Of a DNA stretch of 64,000 nt, positions 46,401 to 54,508 are shown in pieces. The position numbers were made by a program, and so were the translations under genes. The stretch's first letter is position 1, and each line of letters opens with the position of its first letter. The notes under the pieces were generated by a model, which saw only the letters and a program-made list of their open reading frames with translations, was not told the DNA's origin and searched no databases. This DNA is from an uncultured Desulfatitalea sp. (GTDB lineage Bacteria > Desulfobacterota > Desulfobacteria > Desulfobacterales > Desulfosarcinaceae). The DNA lies in the NCBI GenBank assembly GCA_937868765.1, contig CALMNL010000004.1, positions 1,562,749-1,626,748 of the forward strand, written 5' to 3'.

Positions 46401-47405
46401 TCAAAACTGCCGCAGGAACCGCAGGTCGTTTTCAAAATACTTGCGGATATCGTCCACGCCGTATTTGAGCATGGTGATCCGTTCGACCCCCATGCCGAAG
46501 GCGAAGCCGGTGTAGCGCGAGGTGTCGTAGCCCACGTTCTCCAGCACCGCCGGATGGACCATGCCCGACCCCAGGATCTCCAGCCAGCCGGTCTGCTTGC
46601 ATACCCGGCAGCCCTGGCCCCGGCAGATCACGCAGAGGATATCCACCTCGGCGCTGGGCTCGGTGAACGGAAAGAAGCTGGGCCGGAAGCGCACCCGGGT
46701 CTCGCTGTCGAACATCTGGTGCACGAAGGCGGTCAGGGTGCCTTTGAGATGGCTGAACGAGACCCCTTCATCCACCAGCAGGCCCTCCACCTGATGAAAC
46801 ATGGGGGTGTGGGTGATGTCCGAGTCGCAGCGGTACACCTTGCCCGGGGCGATGATGCGCACCGGCGGCTGGCGTTTTTCCATGACCCGGGGCTGGGTGG
46901 GCGAGGTGTGGGTGCGCAGCACGATATCTTCGGAGACGTAGAAGGTGTCCTGCATGTCCCGGGCCGGGTGGTCCTTGGGGATGTTCAGGGCCTCGAAGTT
47001 GTAGTAATCGCTCTCCACTTCCGGCCCTTCGACCACCTCGTAGCCCATGCGGCTGAAGATGTCGCAGATGCGCTGGGTGATCTGGGTCAGGGGGTGCAGC
47101 GGTCCGGGCGCGCTCTTGCGGCCGGGCAGCGAGACGTCGATGCCTTCCACCGGGCCGGCGCCGGCGGCCAACCGCTCGGCGGCGGCCTGTACGGCCGCGG
47201 CGATCTCCTGTTTGATCTCGTTGGCCCGCCGGCCCGCGGCCGGGCGTTCGTCGGCTGGCAGCTGGGACACCGCGCGCAACACCTGGGTCATCACTCCCTT
47301 GCGGCCCAGATATTTGGTGTTCACTTCCTGAACGGCTTCGGGCGTGGCGGCGGTTTCAAGCTCTTGCAACGCCGACGCGCGCAATTGGTCGATGTTCTGC
47401 TCCAC
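46401..47405 (-). CDS. pheS: Phenylalanine-tRNA ligase alpha subunit
   Basis: A 334-residue class II synthetase catalytic subunit. An N-terminal coiled coil ([19 protein letters not shown]) precedes the core with motif 2 ([13 protein letters not shown] and [19 protein letters not shown]) and motif 3 ([17 protein letters not shown]). The start is inferred as GTG at 47405 from family length; the longer frame upstream runs through the leader hairpin region. The 197-base gap after rplT contains an attenuator-like hairpin. Confidence 0.95.
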   Translation of the reverse strand: MEQNIDQLRASALQELETAATPEAVQEVNTKYLGRKGVMTQVLRAVSQLPADERPAAGRRANEIKQEIAAAVQAAAERLAAGAGPVEGIDVSLPGRKSAPGPLHPLTQITQRICDIFSRMGYEVVEGPEVESDYYNFEALNIPKDHPARDMQDTFYVSEDIVLRTHTSPTQPRVMEKRQPPVRIIAPGKVYRCDSDITHTPMFHQVEGLLVDEGVSFSHLKGTLTAFVHQMFDSETRVRFRPSFFPFTEPSAEVDILCVICRGQGCRVCKQTGWLEILGSGMVHPAVLENVGYDTSRYTGFAFGMGVERITMLKYGVDDIRKYFENDLRFLRQF

Positions 47406-47512
47406 GGTGGTCTCTTTTTCGAAGGTTGTGGCGGATGACCGGCCGCCGTCGCAGGGGCGCGGCCGCATGGCGGATGGCGCTCTGTCCTCGCGAATCGAAT
47501 CCATCCAGCTTT

Positions 47513-47553
47513 AAAAAACCGACACCTCGGCGGCCGTCCAGTACGGCCGCCGA
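47513..47553 (-). terminator. Attenuator-like hairpin in the pheS leader
   Basis: On the minus strand an 11-bp perfect stem (TCGGCGGCCGT and its complement, 5-base loop) is followed by a small CCGA-GGTG-TCGG hairpin and then TTTTTT. The two stems share CCGA, so they are mutually exclusive. No Phe-rich leader peptide of the PheM type was seen. The function as attenuator or processing site is inferred. Confidence 0.5.
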
Positions 47554-47602
47554 TTCAAGGCATCCTACGCCCATCAGGTCATGTCGGTTGTTCAACGCCC
47601 GG

Positions 47603-47953
47603 TTAGTTCTGCTGCGAAGCCAGAGCGGCGATCTTGGAAAAGCCGGCGGGGTCGGACACGGCGAGCTCGGCCAGCACCTTGCGGTCCAGGGCCACACCGG
47701 CCTTTTTCAGGCCGCTGATAAACTTGCTGTAGGAAAGTTCGTTGATGCGCGCCGCGGCATTGATACGGGCGATCCACAACTGGCGGAAGTCCCGCTTGCG
47801 CTGACGCCGATCCCGGAAAGCGTAGTTGAGCGCTCTGTCCAATGTGCCGGCGGCTGTGCGGAACAACTTGCTCCGGCCGCCACGGAAGCCCTTGGCCAGC
47901 TTGAGCACCTTGTTGCGGCGCCGGCGGGCTTTGAATCCTCTTTTAATACGCAT
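47603..47953 (-). CDS. rplT: 50S ribosomal protein L20
   Basis: A 116-residue, highly basic protein of normal length, containing [20 protein letters not shown] and [23 protein letters not shown] as landmarks. It binds 23S rRNA early in 50S assembly and in many bacteria represses the rpmI-rplT mRNA. It lies 11 bases after rpmI. Confidence 0.98.
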   Translation of the reverse strand: MRIKRGFKARRRRNKVLKLAKGFRGGRSKLFRTAAGTLDRALNYAFRDRRQRKRDFRQLWIARINAAARINELSYSKFISGLKKAGVALDRKVLAELAVSDPAGFSKIAALASQQN

Positions 47954-47964
47954 GGTCGTTCTCC

Positions 47965-48162
47965 TTATCCATTGGGCAGCAGGCGACGCACCTCTTTCAT
48001 GTCGCTGGTGCAGATGATTTGCTCCTGCCGCAACCCGCGCTTGCGCTTGGGGCTTTTCGACGTCAAAATGTGCCTGTGGTGCGATTTGGAAAAGGCATAT
48101 TTCCCGCTGCCGGTCTTGCGAAACCGTTTGGCAGCCGATCGGTTGGTTTTGATCTTGGGCAT
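47965..48162 (-). CDS. rpmI: 50S ribosomal protein L35
   Basis: A 65-residue protein, the exact family length, starting [14 protein letters not shown] and containing [19 protein letters not shown]. The ATG at 48162 follows AGAGGAGAACAGG. A longer frame upstream lacks conservation. It is the second gene of the infC-rpmI-rplT set. Confidence 0.97.
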   Translation of the reverse strand: MPKIKTNRSAAKRFRKTGSGKYAFSKSHHRHILTSKSPKRKRGLRQEQIICTSDMKEVRRLLPNG

Positions 48163-48235
48163 GGTCCTGTTCTCCTCTTTATATTCTGCCGTGTGCGGAT
48201 CTCGTCCGCCGGCGTAGCTCCATTTTCCTGAGCCC

Positions 48236-48269
48236 AAAAAAACGGCGCGCGCAACCTCCCGGGACGCCG
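48236..48269 (-). promoter_or_regulatory. Hairpin plus T7 tract between infC and rpmI
   Basis: On the minus strand a short GC stem (CGGCG with CGCCG, 17-base loop) is followed directly by seven T residues, about 75 bases before rpmI. It could be an attenuator or part of an L20-type autoregulatory leader. The stem is only 5 bp as drawn, so the call is tentative. Confidence 0.4.
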
Positions 48270-48351
48270 GACGCGGGTTCTGGTCCAGGTGTCACGCGCA
48301 CCAGGCGGCGCTGTAGCATCGATCCGCCCGATGAATCCGATGTATCTGAAA

Positions 48352-48888
48352 CTACTTGGGTGCCAATACCATGATCATGGTGCGCCCTTCGAATTTGGGC
48401 TGCTGTTCCACGACCGCGGCCTGCTCCACTTCGGCTGCGATTTGTTCGAGCAACTCGCGGCCCTTGTCGGAAAGGGCGATCTCCCTGCCACGGAACATGA
48501 CCGTCACCTTGACCTTGTCCTTTCGCTCCAGGAACTTTTTGATGTGTCCCAACTTGGTCTGCAGATCATGTTCGCCCGTTTTGGGTCGAACCTTGATTTC
48601 CTTGAGCTGAAAGGTGGCCTGTTTCTTTTTCGCTTCATGCTGCTTCTTGGTCTGTTCGTATTTGAACCGGCCATAGTCCATAATTTTGCACACCGGCGGT
48701 TTGGCGGTGGGCGAAACCTCTACCAGGTCCAGGCCGAATTCCGAAGCAGCGGCAAGAGCCTCACGGATCGGCAATATGCCGAGCTGATTACCGTCCGGAT
48801 CAATGACGCGCACCTCTCTGGCACGAATGCCTTGGTTCAAACGGGTGCGTTGCGACTGATCTTCTCTTTCAGATTTAAATAGAGCTAT
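48352..48888 (-). CDS. infC: Translation initiation factor IF-3 with AUA start codon
   Basis: A 178-residue factor. The N-domain has LNQGIRAREVRVIDPDGNQ and ILPIREALAAASEFGLDLVEV, and the C-domain has IKVRPKTGEHDLQTKLGHIKKFLE, given as landmarks. No ATG, GTG or TTG gives a full-length protein with a ribosome site. In frame at 48888 is ATA, seven bases after a perfect GGAGG; it adds 16 residues (MALFKSEREDQSQRTR) to the TTG at 48840 and gives the usual length. IF-3 is known for rare start codons (AUU in E. coli) that let it repress its own translation. First gene of infC-rpmI-rplT-pheST-merR. Confidence 0.92.
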   Translation of the reverse strand: MALFKSEREDQSQRTRLNQGIRAREVRVIDPDGNQLGILPIREALAAASEFGLDLVEVSPTAKPPVCKIMDYGRFKYEQTKKQHEAKKKQATFQLKEIKVRPKTGEHDLQTKLGHIKKFLERKDKVKVTVMFRGREIALSDKGRELLEQIAAEVEQAAVVEQQPKFEGRTMIMVLAPK

Positions 48889-48992
48889 GCCGGCACCTCC
48901 TCGATTCCGGGTTGTTCGGGCCCTTCCGGGACTGTCTTGTAGACCTTTGAAATCAGCCGGTATTCAGCGGGCCTATCTTTTAAAATCACATT

Positions 48993-49021
48993 TGAATATA
49001 AAAACAGTGGCGGAAATGCAA
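48993..49021 (-). promoter_or_regulatory. Candidate sigma-70 promoter of the infC operon
   Basis: On the minus strand the sequence is TTGCAT - 17 bases - TATTCA, in an AT-rich patch about 100 bases before the infC ribosome site. Each hexamer matches consensus at four positions. Confidence 0.45.
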
Positions 49022-49068
49022 GAGAAAAACGGGCGGGAGCGAATAAAACCAGGGGCGCAGGCCCGGGT

Positions 49069-49575
49069 TCACGGTTGGGCCAGGGTATAGCGCTCCAGGA
49101 GGCTGTCCCGCCAGTAGCCGATATGCGGCCTGCGATAGTAAGTTTGAAACAGCGCCAGGCTCTCCCGGCGGCAAACGCCCGAGACGATCCGGATGGCACT
49201 GTCGCGATAGAGGCTGGGCAGTTGGCTGCGATCGCAGGCCGTGCCGCCGCCCATGGCATCCTCGTAGGCATAGACCAGGGTGCCGATACCACTGATCAGG
49301 ATGGCGCCGAAGCACATCAGGCATGGTTCCAGGGTGGCATAGAGCACCATTCGGCGGCGCTCCGGATCCGCGCCCAGCGCCTCTACCTGCCGCAGGGCCC
49401 TGATTTCCGCGTGGTCCAGCTCGCTGGGCGTCCTTCCCTGGCTGTTGACCCGCCGGGCCGTGGCGATCACCCGGCCGTCCAGCAGCACCGCGCAGCCCAC
49501 CGGGAATTCGTCTGCGTCCAGGGCCTCACGGGCCTGGTCCAGGGCGAACTGCATGTTTTTTTCGTGGTCGGGCAT
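49069..49575 (-). CDS. Nucleoside/tRNA adenosine deaminase-like zinc enzyme
   Basis: A 168-residue cytidine-deaminase-fold protein. It has the zinc motif HAEIRAL (HAE) and PCLMC in ATLEPCLMCFGAIL, with FPVGCAV near the N-terminus. It resembles TadA and guanine deaminases, but the C-terminal half (YAYEDAMGGGTACDRSQ) departs from TadA, so the substrate is left open. No clear ribosome site is visible. It lies upstream of infC in the same direction, with a promoter candidate for infC between them. Confidence 0.85.
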   Translation of the reverse strand: MPDHEKNMQFALDQAREALDADEFPVGCAVLLDGRVIATARRVNSQGRTPSELDHAEIRALRQVEALGADPERRRMVLYATLEPCLMCFGAILISGIGTLVYAYEDAMGGGTACDRSQLPSLYRDSAIRIVSGVCRRESLALFQTYYRRPHIGYWRDSLLERYTLAQP

Positions 49576-49652
49576 AGAATACGACGATGGTGTCGGGTTT
49601 TGAGTTTTAGCTTTTATGTCGAGGATCGTATCGGTTCTATAAACTTACGACC

Positions 49653-50207
49653 CTATTTTATAATACAAACCGTATCGTCGCACGGACAGCGGTCATCGAC
49701 TTCGTAGGCCATGACGATTCGCGCCTCCATCTCCGCCCGACCGGCTGGAATGGTATCCCATTTATAATCCTGCAGTTGCCGGGTCAATGCGGCCTCGGAA
49801 GGAATGGCCTCCCAACCGCTGCCCAGAAGGCGTCCGGAGGCGCCGTCCAGCACGTCGGCCGCTTCGCCGTTGGTGACCACCACCAGCGGAATCTGGTGGG
49901 AGGCGGCCAGCCGCGCCATGGCCAGGGCCGGCCGGTGGCGGGTCACCAGCGATCCGGGCCCGTAATGCACCAGCATGGCCATGTGTCCGGCCGCATCTAT
50001 TATAAAAGTGATGGGCACGCAGGCCGATTTGGTGGTAGCCCGGACCGTCAACGGATGGTGCGGCCGGATCTGGGCCTTGGCGTACCCTTTCTGCACCACC
50101 AGCAGCCGGGCGATTTTCTGGCGGTAGCGCTCATCGTGGGTGTCGTCGATGGTGCGGCCGGTGATGAAATCGGTCAGTTGCCCCAATATCAAATGATGGT
50201 CGTTCAT
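49653..50207 (-). CDS. HsdR N-terminal-like (nuclease-fold) protein
   Basis: A 184-residue protein like the type I restriction enzyme R subunit N-terminal domain (HSDR_N_2): YRQKIARLLVVQKGYAKAQI, then VPITFIIDAAGHMAMLVHYGPGSLV and PLVVVTNGEAADVLD. These features belong to a PD-(D/E)xK-type fold, although helicase and translocase parts are absent. A short stand-alone form is common in Desulfobacterota and its function is unknown. There is no hsdM or hsdS nearby, so it is unlikely to be a working restriction system. Confidence 0.75.
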   Translation of the reverse strand: MNDHHLILGQLTDFITGRTIDDTHDERYRQKIARLLVVQKGYAKAQIRPHHPLTVRATTKSACVPITFIIDAAGHMAMLVHYGPGSLVTRHRPALAMARLAASHQIPLVVVTNGEAADVLDGASGRLLGSGWEAIPSEAALTRQLQDYKWDTIPAGRAEMEARIVMAYEVDDRCPCDDTVCIIK

Positions 50208-50383
50208 ATCCGAAAACCGTTGCCTGGCGCCCCATTATGGGATACGGAGATACTCCGTCGTTTTGAGCGGCATTTTCAACGGCCTGCTAGAGCCTATACC
50301 ACAGAGGGCCGATCCTGTTAAGGGCGGCTCTGACGAATGGGGCCGCATCCTGATGCGGATACGGCAAAGCGCCGTTGGATGGT

Positions 50384-51448
50384 ATGGCGAGCATGACACT
50401 ACGAGAGCAGTTCGAAAAGCGCGAAGCCAATTTTCTTTCCCCCCATGGTTGCCGCAGTGCCGAATCCCGGGGGCGGGTGACCCCTGAGGCGGCCTGCCCC
50501 ATCCGTACCGCCTTCCAGGTGGACAAAGACCGTATCCTCTACAGCAACGCCTTCCGGCGCCTCAAACACAAAACCCAGGTCTTTCTCAATCCCTCGGGGG
50601 ACGAGTACCGCACCCGCCTGACCCATACCCTGGAGGTGGCCCAGATCTCACGGACCATCGCCCGGGCCATGTTTTTGAACGAGGATCTGGCCGAAGCCAT
50701 CGCCCTGGGCCACGACCTGGGCCACACCCCCTTCGGCCACGGCGGCGAAATGGTGCTCAAGGAGATCTTTTCGCCGGCCTTTTCCCACCAGGCCCAGAGC
50801 CTGCGGGTGGTACAGGTGCTGGAGAACGCCGGCCGGGGGCTGAATCTGACCTTCGAGGTGCGCGATGGCATCGTGAAGCACTCCAAGGGCTACGGCAAGA
50901 TCATGCCCGACGATCCCCATGAGCTGCCCGCCACCATGGAAGGCCGGGTGGTGCGGGTGGCCGACATCATGGCCTACCTGAACCATGACCTGGACGATGC
51001 CATCCGCAGCGGCGTGATCGCCGAAAGCGACATCCCCGAAGCGTGCCTGCGCATATTGGGCCCCACCCACGACCTGCGCATCAACACCATGATGACCGAC
51101 CTCATCGAGCAGACCCGCCCGTGCAACGGCCAGCTGGAGCTGAACATGAGCGATACCGTGTTCGGCGCCATGACCGAGCTGCGCCAGTTTCTCTATGACC
51201 ATGTGTACCGCTCGCCGATGGTGCACAACGAATTCATCAAAGCCAAGAAGATCATGTCCGAACTCTACACCTACCTCTTGGAAAATGAAACGGTGCTGGC
51301 AGACGAACTGGCCAACATGCGCCTGCCGGCCATCGACGAGCGTTCCGGCTCCAAAGAGCGCCTGGTGTGTGACCTTCTGGCCTGCATGACCGACCGCTAC
51401 GCCCTGTCGCTCTATGCGCGCATCTTCTTCCCGGCCCAAATGAGATAA
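50384..51448 (+). CDS. dgt: dGTP triphosphohydrolase-like HD dNTPase
   Basis: A 354-residue HD-domain enzyme. The metal ligands are in YRTRLTHTLEVAQI, and in GHDLGHTPFGHGGE with the HD pair. The conserved SNAFRRLKHKTQVF opening is typical of the short Dgt type 2 family, which hydrolyses dNTPs to deoxynucleosides and triphosphate. The start at 50384 (GGAT upstream) or 50393 are both possible. Two YkgJ cysteine-cluster genes follow directly on the same strand. Confidence 0.92.
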   Translation: MASMTLREQFEKREANFLSPHGCRSAESRGRVTPEAACPIRTAFQVDKDRILYSNAFRRLKHKTQVFLNPSGDEYRTRLTHTLEVAQISRTIARAMFLNEDLAEAIALGHDLGHTPFGHGGEMVLKEIFSPAFSHQAQSLRVVQVLENAGRGLNLTFEVRDGIVKHSKGYGKIMPDDPHELPATMEGRVVRVADIMAYLNHDLDDAIRSGVIAESDIPEACLRILGPTHDLRINTMMTDLIEQTRPCNGQLELNMSDTVFGAMTELRQFLYDHVYRSPMVHNEFIKAKKIMSELYTYLLENETVLADELANMRLPAIDERSGSKERLVCDLLACMTDRYALSLYARIFFPAQMR

Positions 51449-51464
51449 AGACGAGACCACCGCG

Positions 51465-52091
51465 ATGACAGCGCCCACCTCCTCCGCAAAAGAAGAATCG
51501 TCCCGCCGATGGGCTCTGGATGCCCTGGCGCGGATCTATTCGGCTATGGACGCCGATTACGAAAAGGCCGCCAGCGCCCATGGCTTCGTCTGTCAGGGGT
51601 GCGGTGACAACTGCTGCCGCACCCGTTTCTACCATCACACCCTGGTCGAATATTTCTATCTGCGAAAGGGATTGCGCGCGCTGCCCGATGCCGAGCGCAG
51701 CCGCATCGAAACCCAGGCGGCCCAGGCTGTGGCCCGCATGAAAACCGTCGGCGATGAGCCCCCGTCCGAGGCGACCATGTGCCCGCTCAACGCCCTGGGG
51801 CGTTGCCAGCTCTATGCTTACCGGCCCATGATCTGCCGGCTGCACGGCATCCCCCATCAGTTGCGGCGACCCGATGGCCGGCACCAGGTGGGGCCCGGCT
51901 GCGGCGACTTCGACCGCCAGTGTGGCGCCGCCTGCGCGCCCATCCTGGATCGCACCACGTTGTATGCCGCCCTGGCCGAGCTGGAGCGCGAGCTGCGCCA
52001 GCGGTTGGGCTTCACCGACAAGCTCCGGATGACCATTGCCCAGATGCTCGTCGAAAAATTGGCCTTGCCCGACGATGGGGGGCGGCGATGA
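51465..52091 (+). CDS. YkgJ-family cysteine-cluster protein
   Basis: A 208-residue protein with the CxxCxxxCC-type metal-binding pattern: CQGCGDNCCRTRFYH at about 43-57, then CPLNALGRCQLYAYRPMICRLHG and later GCGDFDRQCGAACAP. YkgJ-type proteins probably bind zinc or an Fe-S cluster, and their function is unknown. It begins 17 bases after dgt and its stop overlaps the start of the next, related gene (ATGA). Confidence 0.85.
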   Translation: MTAPTSSAKEESSRRWALDALARIYSAMDADYEKAASAHGFVCQGCGDNCCRTRFYHHTLVEYFYLRKGLRALPDAERSRIETQAAQAVARMKTVGDEPPSEATMCPLNALGRCQLYAYRPMICRLHGIPHQLRRPDGRHQVGPGCGDFDRQCGAACAPILDRTTLYAALAELERELRQRLGFTDKLRMTIAQMLVEKLALPDDGGRR

Positions 52092-52873
52092 AGTACATCG
52101 ACGATCCCCAGGGGCAGCCGGTGGCCGGACGCCCCCTCGGACCGCGGGAGTCCTTCAATTTTCGCTGCCACGGCGGGTTGGCCTGCTTCAACCGCTGCTG
52201 CCACAATCTCAATCTGTTTCTCTATCCCTATGACGTGCTGCGCCTCAAGGGGTGTCTGGGCATCTCTTCGGATCAATTCATCGAAAGATTTGTGGATGTG
52301 GTGCTGCGGCCGGGCCACCACTTTCCCGAAGTGCTGCTGCGCATGACCGATGCCGACCAGGCCCCTTGCCCGTTTCTCACCGACCGGGGCTGCCGGGTGT
52401 ATGCCGACCGGCCTCACACCTGCCGCCTGTTTCCCGTGGAGCAGGGGGCGCGCTACGAAGCGGCCACCGGCCGCACCGAACCGGTCTACTTCTTTCGCCC
52501 GCCCGATTTCTGCTTAGGGCCCGGCGAGCCGCGCGCCCTGACCATGGAGACCTACCTAGACGAGCAGGCGGCCGAGGCCTATTACCCCCTGACCCTGGCC
52601 TGGGCCGAGGTGCGGCGCCTGTTTCAAAACGATCCCTGGGGCGCCGAGGGGCCCCAGGGTCCCAAAGCCAAAATGGCTTTCATGGCCGCCTACAACCTCG
52701 ACCGCTTCCGGGAGTTCCTCTTCGGCAGCACCTTCTTGAAACGCTACCGCGTGGCGCCGGCCCTGGTGCAGAAGATCCGCCGGGACGAAGCGGCGCTGCT
52801 CGCCTTTGCCTTCGACTGGATTCGGCTCTTCGTGTTCGGCATGGCTACTGCCCGCATCCGCCCTAAAAAATAG
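52088..52873 (+). CDS. YkgJ-family cysteine-cluster protein (second)
   Basis: A 261-residue protein with RCHGGLACFNRCCHN at about 27-41, CPFLTDRGCRVYADRPHTCRLFP at about 98-120 and a longer C-terminal helical part. It shows only family-level resemblance to its neighbour and is not a recent copy. GGGGGCGG precedes the ATG at 52088, which overlaps the upstream stop by four bases. Longer frames extending upstream are shadows of the first YkgJ gene. The pair is probably translated together. Confidence 0.87.
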   Translation: MKYIDDPQGQPVAGRPLGPRESFNFRCHGGLACFNRCCHNLNLFLYPYDVLRLKGCLGISSDQFIERFVDVVLRPGHHFPEVLLRMTDADQAPCPFLTDRGCRVYADRPHTCRLFPVEQGARYEAATGRTEPVYFFRPPDFCLGPGEPRALTMETYLDEQAAEAYYPLTLAWAEVRRLFQNDPWGAEGPQGPKAKMAFMAAYNLDRFREFLFGSTFLKRYRVAPALVQKIRRDEAALLAFAFDWIRLFVFGMATARIRPKK

Positions 52874-52894
52874 AAGCCATCCGGTTCGCAGGGG

Positions 52895-53710
52895 CTACAG
52901 GACCCCTTTGGGCATGGGGGCGATTTTTTCTCCGCCCAGCACATAGCCGCCGTCCAGGCGCAGCACGCTGCCGGTCATATAGGGTGCATGGCACACCAGG
53001 AAGCGCACGGCGGCCGTCACATCTTCCAGCCGGCCGGTGCGGCCCAGCAGGGTGTGGTCCACGATGGCCCGCTTCTGCTCTTCGCCGAGCAGGGCCCAGC
53101 CCCGGGTGCCCTCGGCGTGGCGTGTTTCGCAGATCCCCAGCATGATTTCGTTCACGCGCACTTCGGGCGCGCCCAGGCGGGCCCAGGTTTCGGTCAGCAG
53201 GGAGATGCCCCGGCTGGCGGCGGCATAGCCTTCGTTGAAGAGAAGGCTGGCCGGTCCGCTGCGGCCCACGACCGCCGCGATGGAAGAGAAGTTGACGACC
53301 ACACCGTGGCCCGATTGCTTCAAGTAGGGCAGGGCGGCCGAAAAGACCCACTGCTTGGCGCGCAGCGTGGTGCCCAACTCCAGGTCCCACTGCGCGCGGG
53401 TGTAGGCGCCATGCACCACCGGCATGCCGCCGCGCTCGATGTTATTGATCAGGATGTCCAGCCGCCCGAAGTGCTCGATGACCTGGCGCAGCAGGCCGTC
53501 GACGGCACCGGTGTCGAGCAGATCGATGTTCACGATCAAGTGCCCGGGGTTGGCCGCGGCCGCATCCCGGCGCAGGCTCTCCACGCTCTCGGGCCAATCG
53601 TTCCAAGTATAGACCACATTGGCCCCGGCCCGGGCCAGATCCAGGCCGATGGCCTTGCCGATGCCTTTGACACTGCCCAGGACCAGAGCGACTTTGTCTG
53701 TGAGTTGCAT
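52895..53710 (-). CDS. SDR-family oxidoreductase with altered catalytic motif
   Basis: A 271-residue Rossmann protein of the short-chain dehydrogenase family. The cofactor motif reads VLGSVKGIGKAIGL and the strand-4 motif is INNIERGG. Ser is present in VVNFSSIAAVVG, but the catalytic YxxxK is changed: FNEGYAAASRG gives Tyr with Ser four residues later, followed by Arg. The C-terminal SDR segment (GSVLRLDGGYVLGG) is normal. The ATG at 53710 lies five bases after the flavodoxin-like gene with an AAGGG site. It may have altered chemistry or be a binding protein. Confidence 0.82.
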   Translation of the reverse strand: MQLTDKVALVLGSVKGIGKAIGLDLARAGANVVYTWNDWPESVESLRRDAAAANPGHLIVNIDLLDTGAVDGLLRQVIEHFGRLDILINNIERGGMPVVHGAYTRAQWDLELGTTLRAKQWVFSAALPYLKQSGHGVVVNFSSIAAVVGRSGPASLLFNEGYAAASRGISLLTETWARLGAPEVRVNEIMLGICETRHAEGTRGWALLGEEQKRAIVDHTLLGRTGRLEDVTAAVRFLVCHAPYMTGSVLRLDGGYVLGGEKIAPMPKGVL

Positions 53711-53715
53711 GCGGA

Positions 53716-54369
53716 TTATCCCTTTGCAGCGATCCTGCGGCCCAATTCGAATGCTTTGCGACAATCCTCCGGGAACACCGTATCGCGCCGCGCCAGCTTT
53801 TTCTCCGGGTCCATATACTGCATGACGACCTTGCCGTAGTCGGGGAACTGGTAGGTATCATAGCAGCAGAAGGTTTCGGCCTCACCCCCGAAAATCATGC
53901 GGAAGGAGGTCTCGGTGGCGCTGAACATGGCTGCATACCCCCGGGCGGAAACCATCTCTTCGGAGACGTTCATGGTGTAGATGAAGCCGGTCCTGATTTT
54001 GCGCGGAAATGTCGACCGGATGGGACTGGCATATTCCAGCGGGGCGAAGAGCAGTCGTTCGATGCACGAGCGCATCTCTCCGCTCATCGCACCGAAGTAA
54101 ATCGGCGACCCCAGGATGATCGCTTGAGCCTGCTCTTCGATCTTTCTGAGCAACGGGCTCAAACCATCCTTTTGAGCGCAACGGCCGTAGCTGGGACTAC
54201 CGATGAGCTTGCAGGCAAAGCAGCTCTTGCAGCCCTTGAAGTCAAGGTCATACAGGTGCACCAGCTCCGTCCGCGCCCCCTGGGACGCGGCGCCTTCCAG
54301 CGCTTTGCCGACGAGTGTGGCCGTGTTCCATTTTTTGCGCGGGCTTCCATTGATCCCGATGACGGTCAT
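53716..54369 (-). CDS. Flavodoxin-fold NADPH-dependent FMN reductase / iron-sulfur flavoprotein-like
   Basis: A 217-residue protein with the phosphate-binding loop GINGSPRKKWNTATLV at the start and the FMN motif ILGSPIYFGAMSGEMRSCIE. A Cys cluster CKSCFACK at about 47-54, with a further Cys (YGRCAQKD) following, resembles the cluster-binding loop of archaeal-type iron-sulfur flavoproteins. AAGGAG lies before the ATG. It is the first gene of a two-gene unit with the SDR protein. Confidence 0.87.
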   Translation of the reverse strand: MTVIGINGSPRKKWNTATLVGKALEGAASQGARTELVHLYDLDFKGCKSCFACKLIGSPSYGRCAQKDGLSPLLRKIEEQAQAIILGSPIYFGAMSGEMRSCIERLLFAPLEYASPIRSTFPRKIRTGFIYTMNVSEEMVSARGYAAMFSATETSFRMIFGGEAETFCCYDTYQFPDYGKVVMQYMDPEKKLARRDTVFPEDCRKAFELGRRIAAKG

Positions 54370-54508
54370 GATGGACCTCTCCTTTTTTCCCTGGCTTGCG
54401 TCCGGTGCTCATATACCATGAACAAGGGCGCTGTCATTAAGGCATCGTTGCGCTCTCACCGCAGGCGCAAATCCAAAAGAGAAAGCATCGACGGACTTCG
54501 CGGAGATT

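Noticed and set aside
44320-46515. Plus-strand frame of 731 codons over pheT
   Set aside because: Antisense of a well-supported synthetase gene, with no domain and low-complexity composition.
47356-47697. Minus-strand frame through the pheS leader, considered as a leader peptide
   Set aside because: It starts inside rplT, runs into pheS out of frame and has few Phe codons; there is no support for a PheM-type leader.
48885-49292. Minus-strand frame upstream of infC ending in TAG at 48885-48887
   Set aside because: It lies in the untranslated leader and in part of the deaminase gene in another frame; its stop overlaps the ATA start of infC, but no ribosome site or conservation supports it.
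49653-50207. Type I restriction system
   Set aside because: Only an HsdR N-terminal-like domain is present; helicase, HsdM and HsdS are absent.
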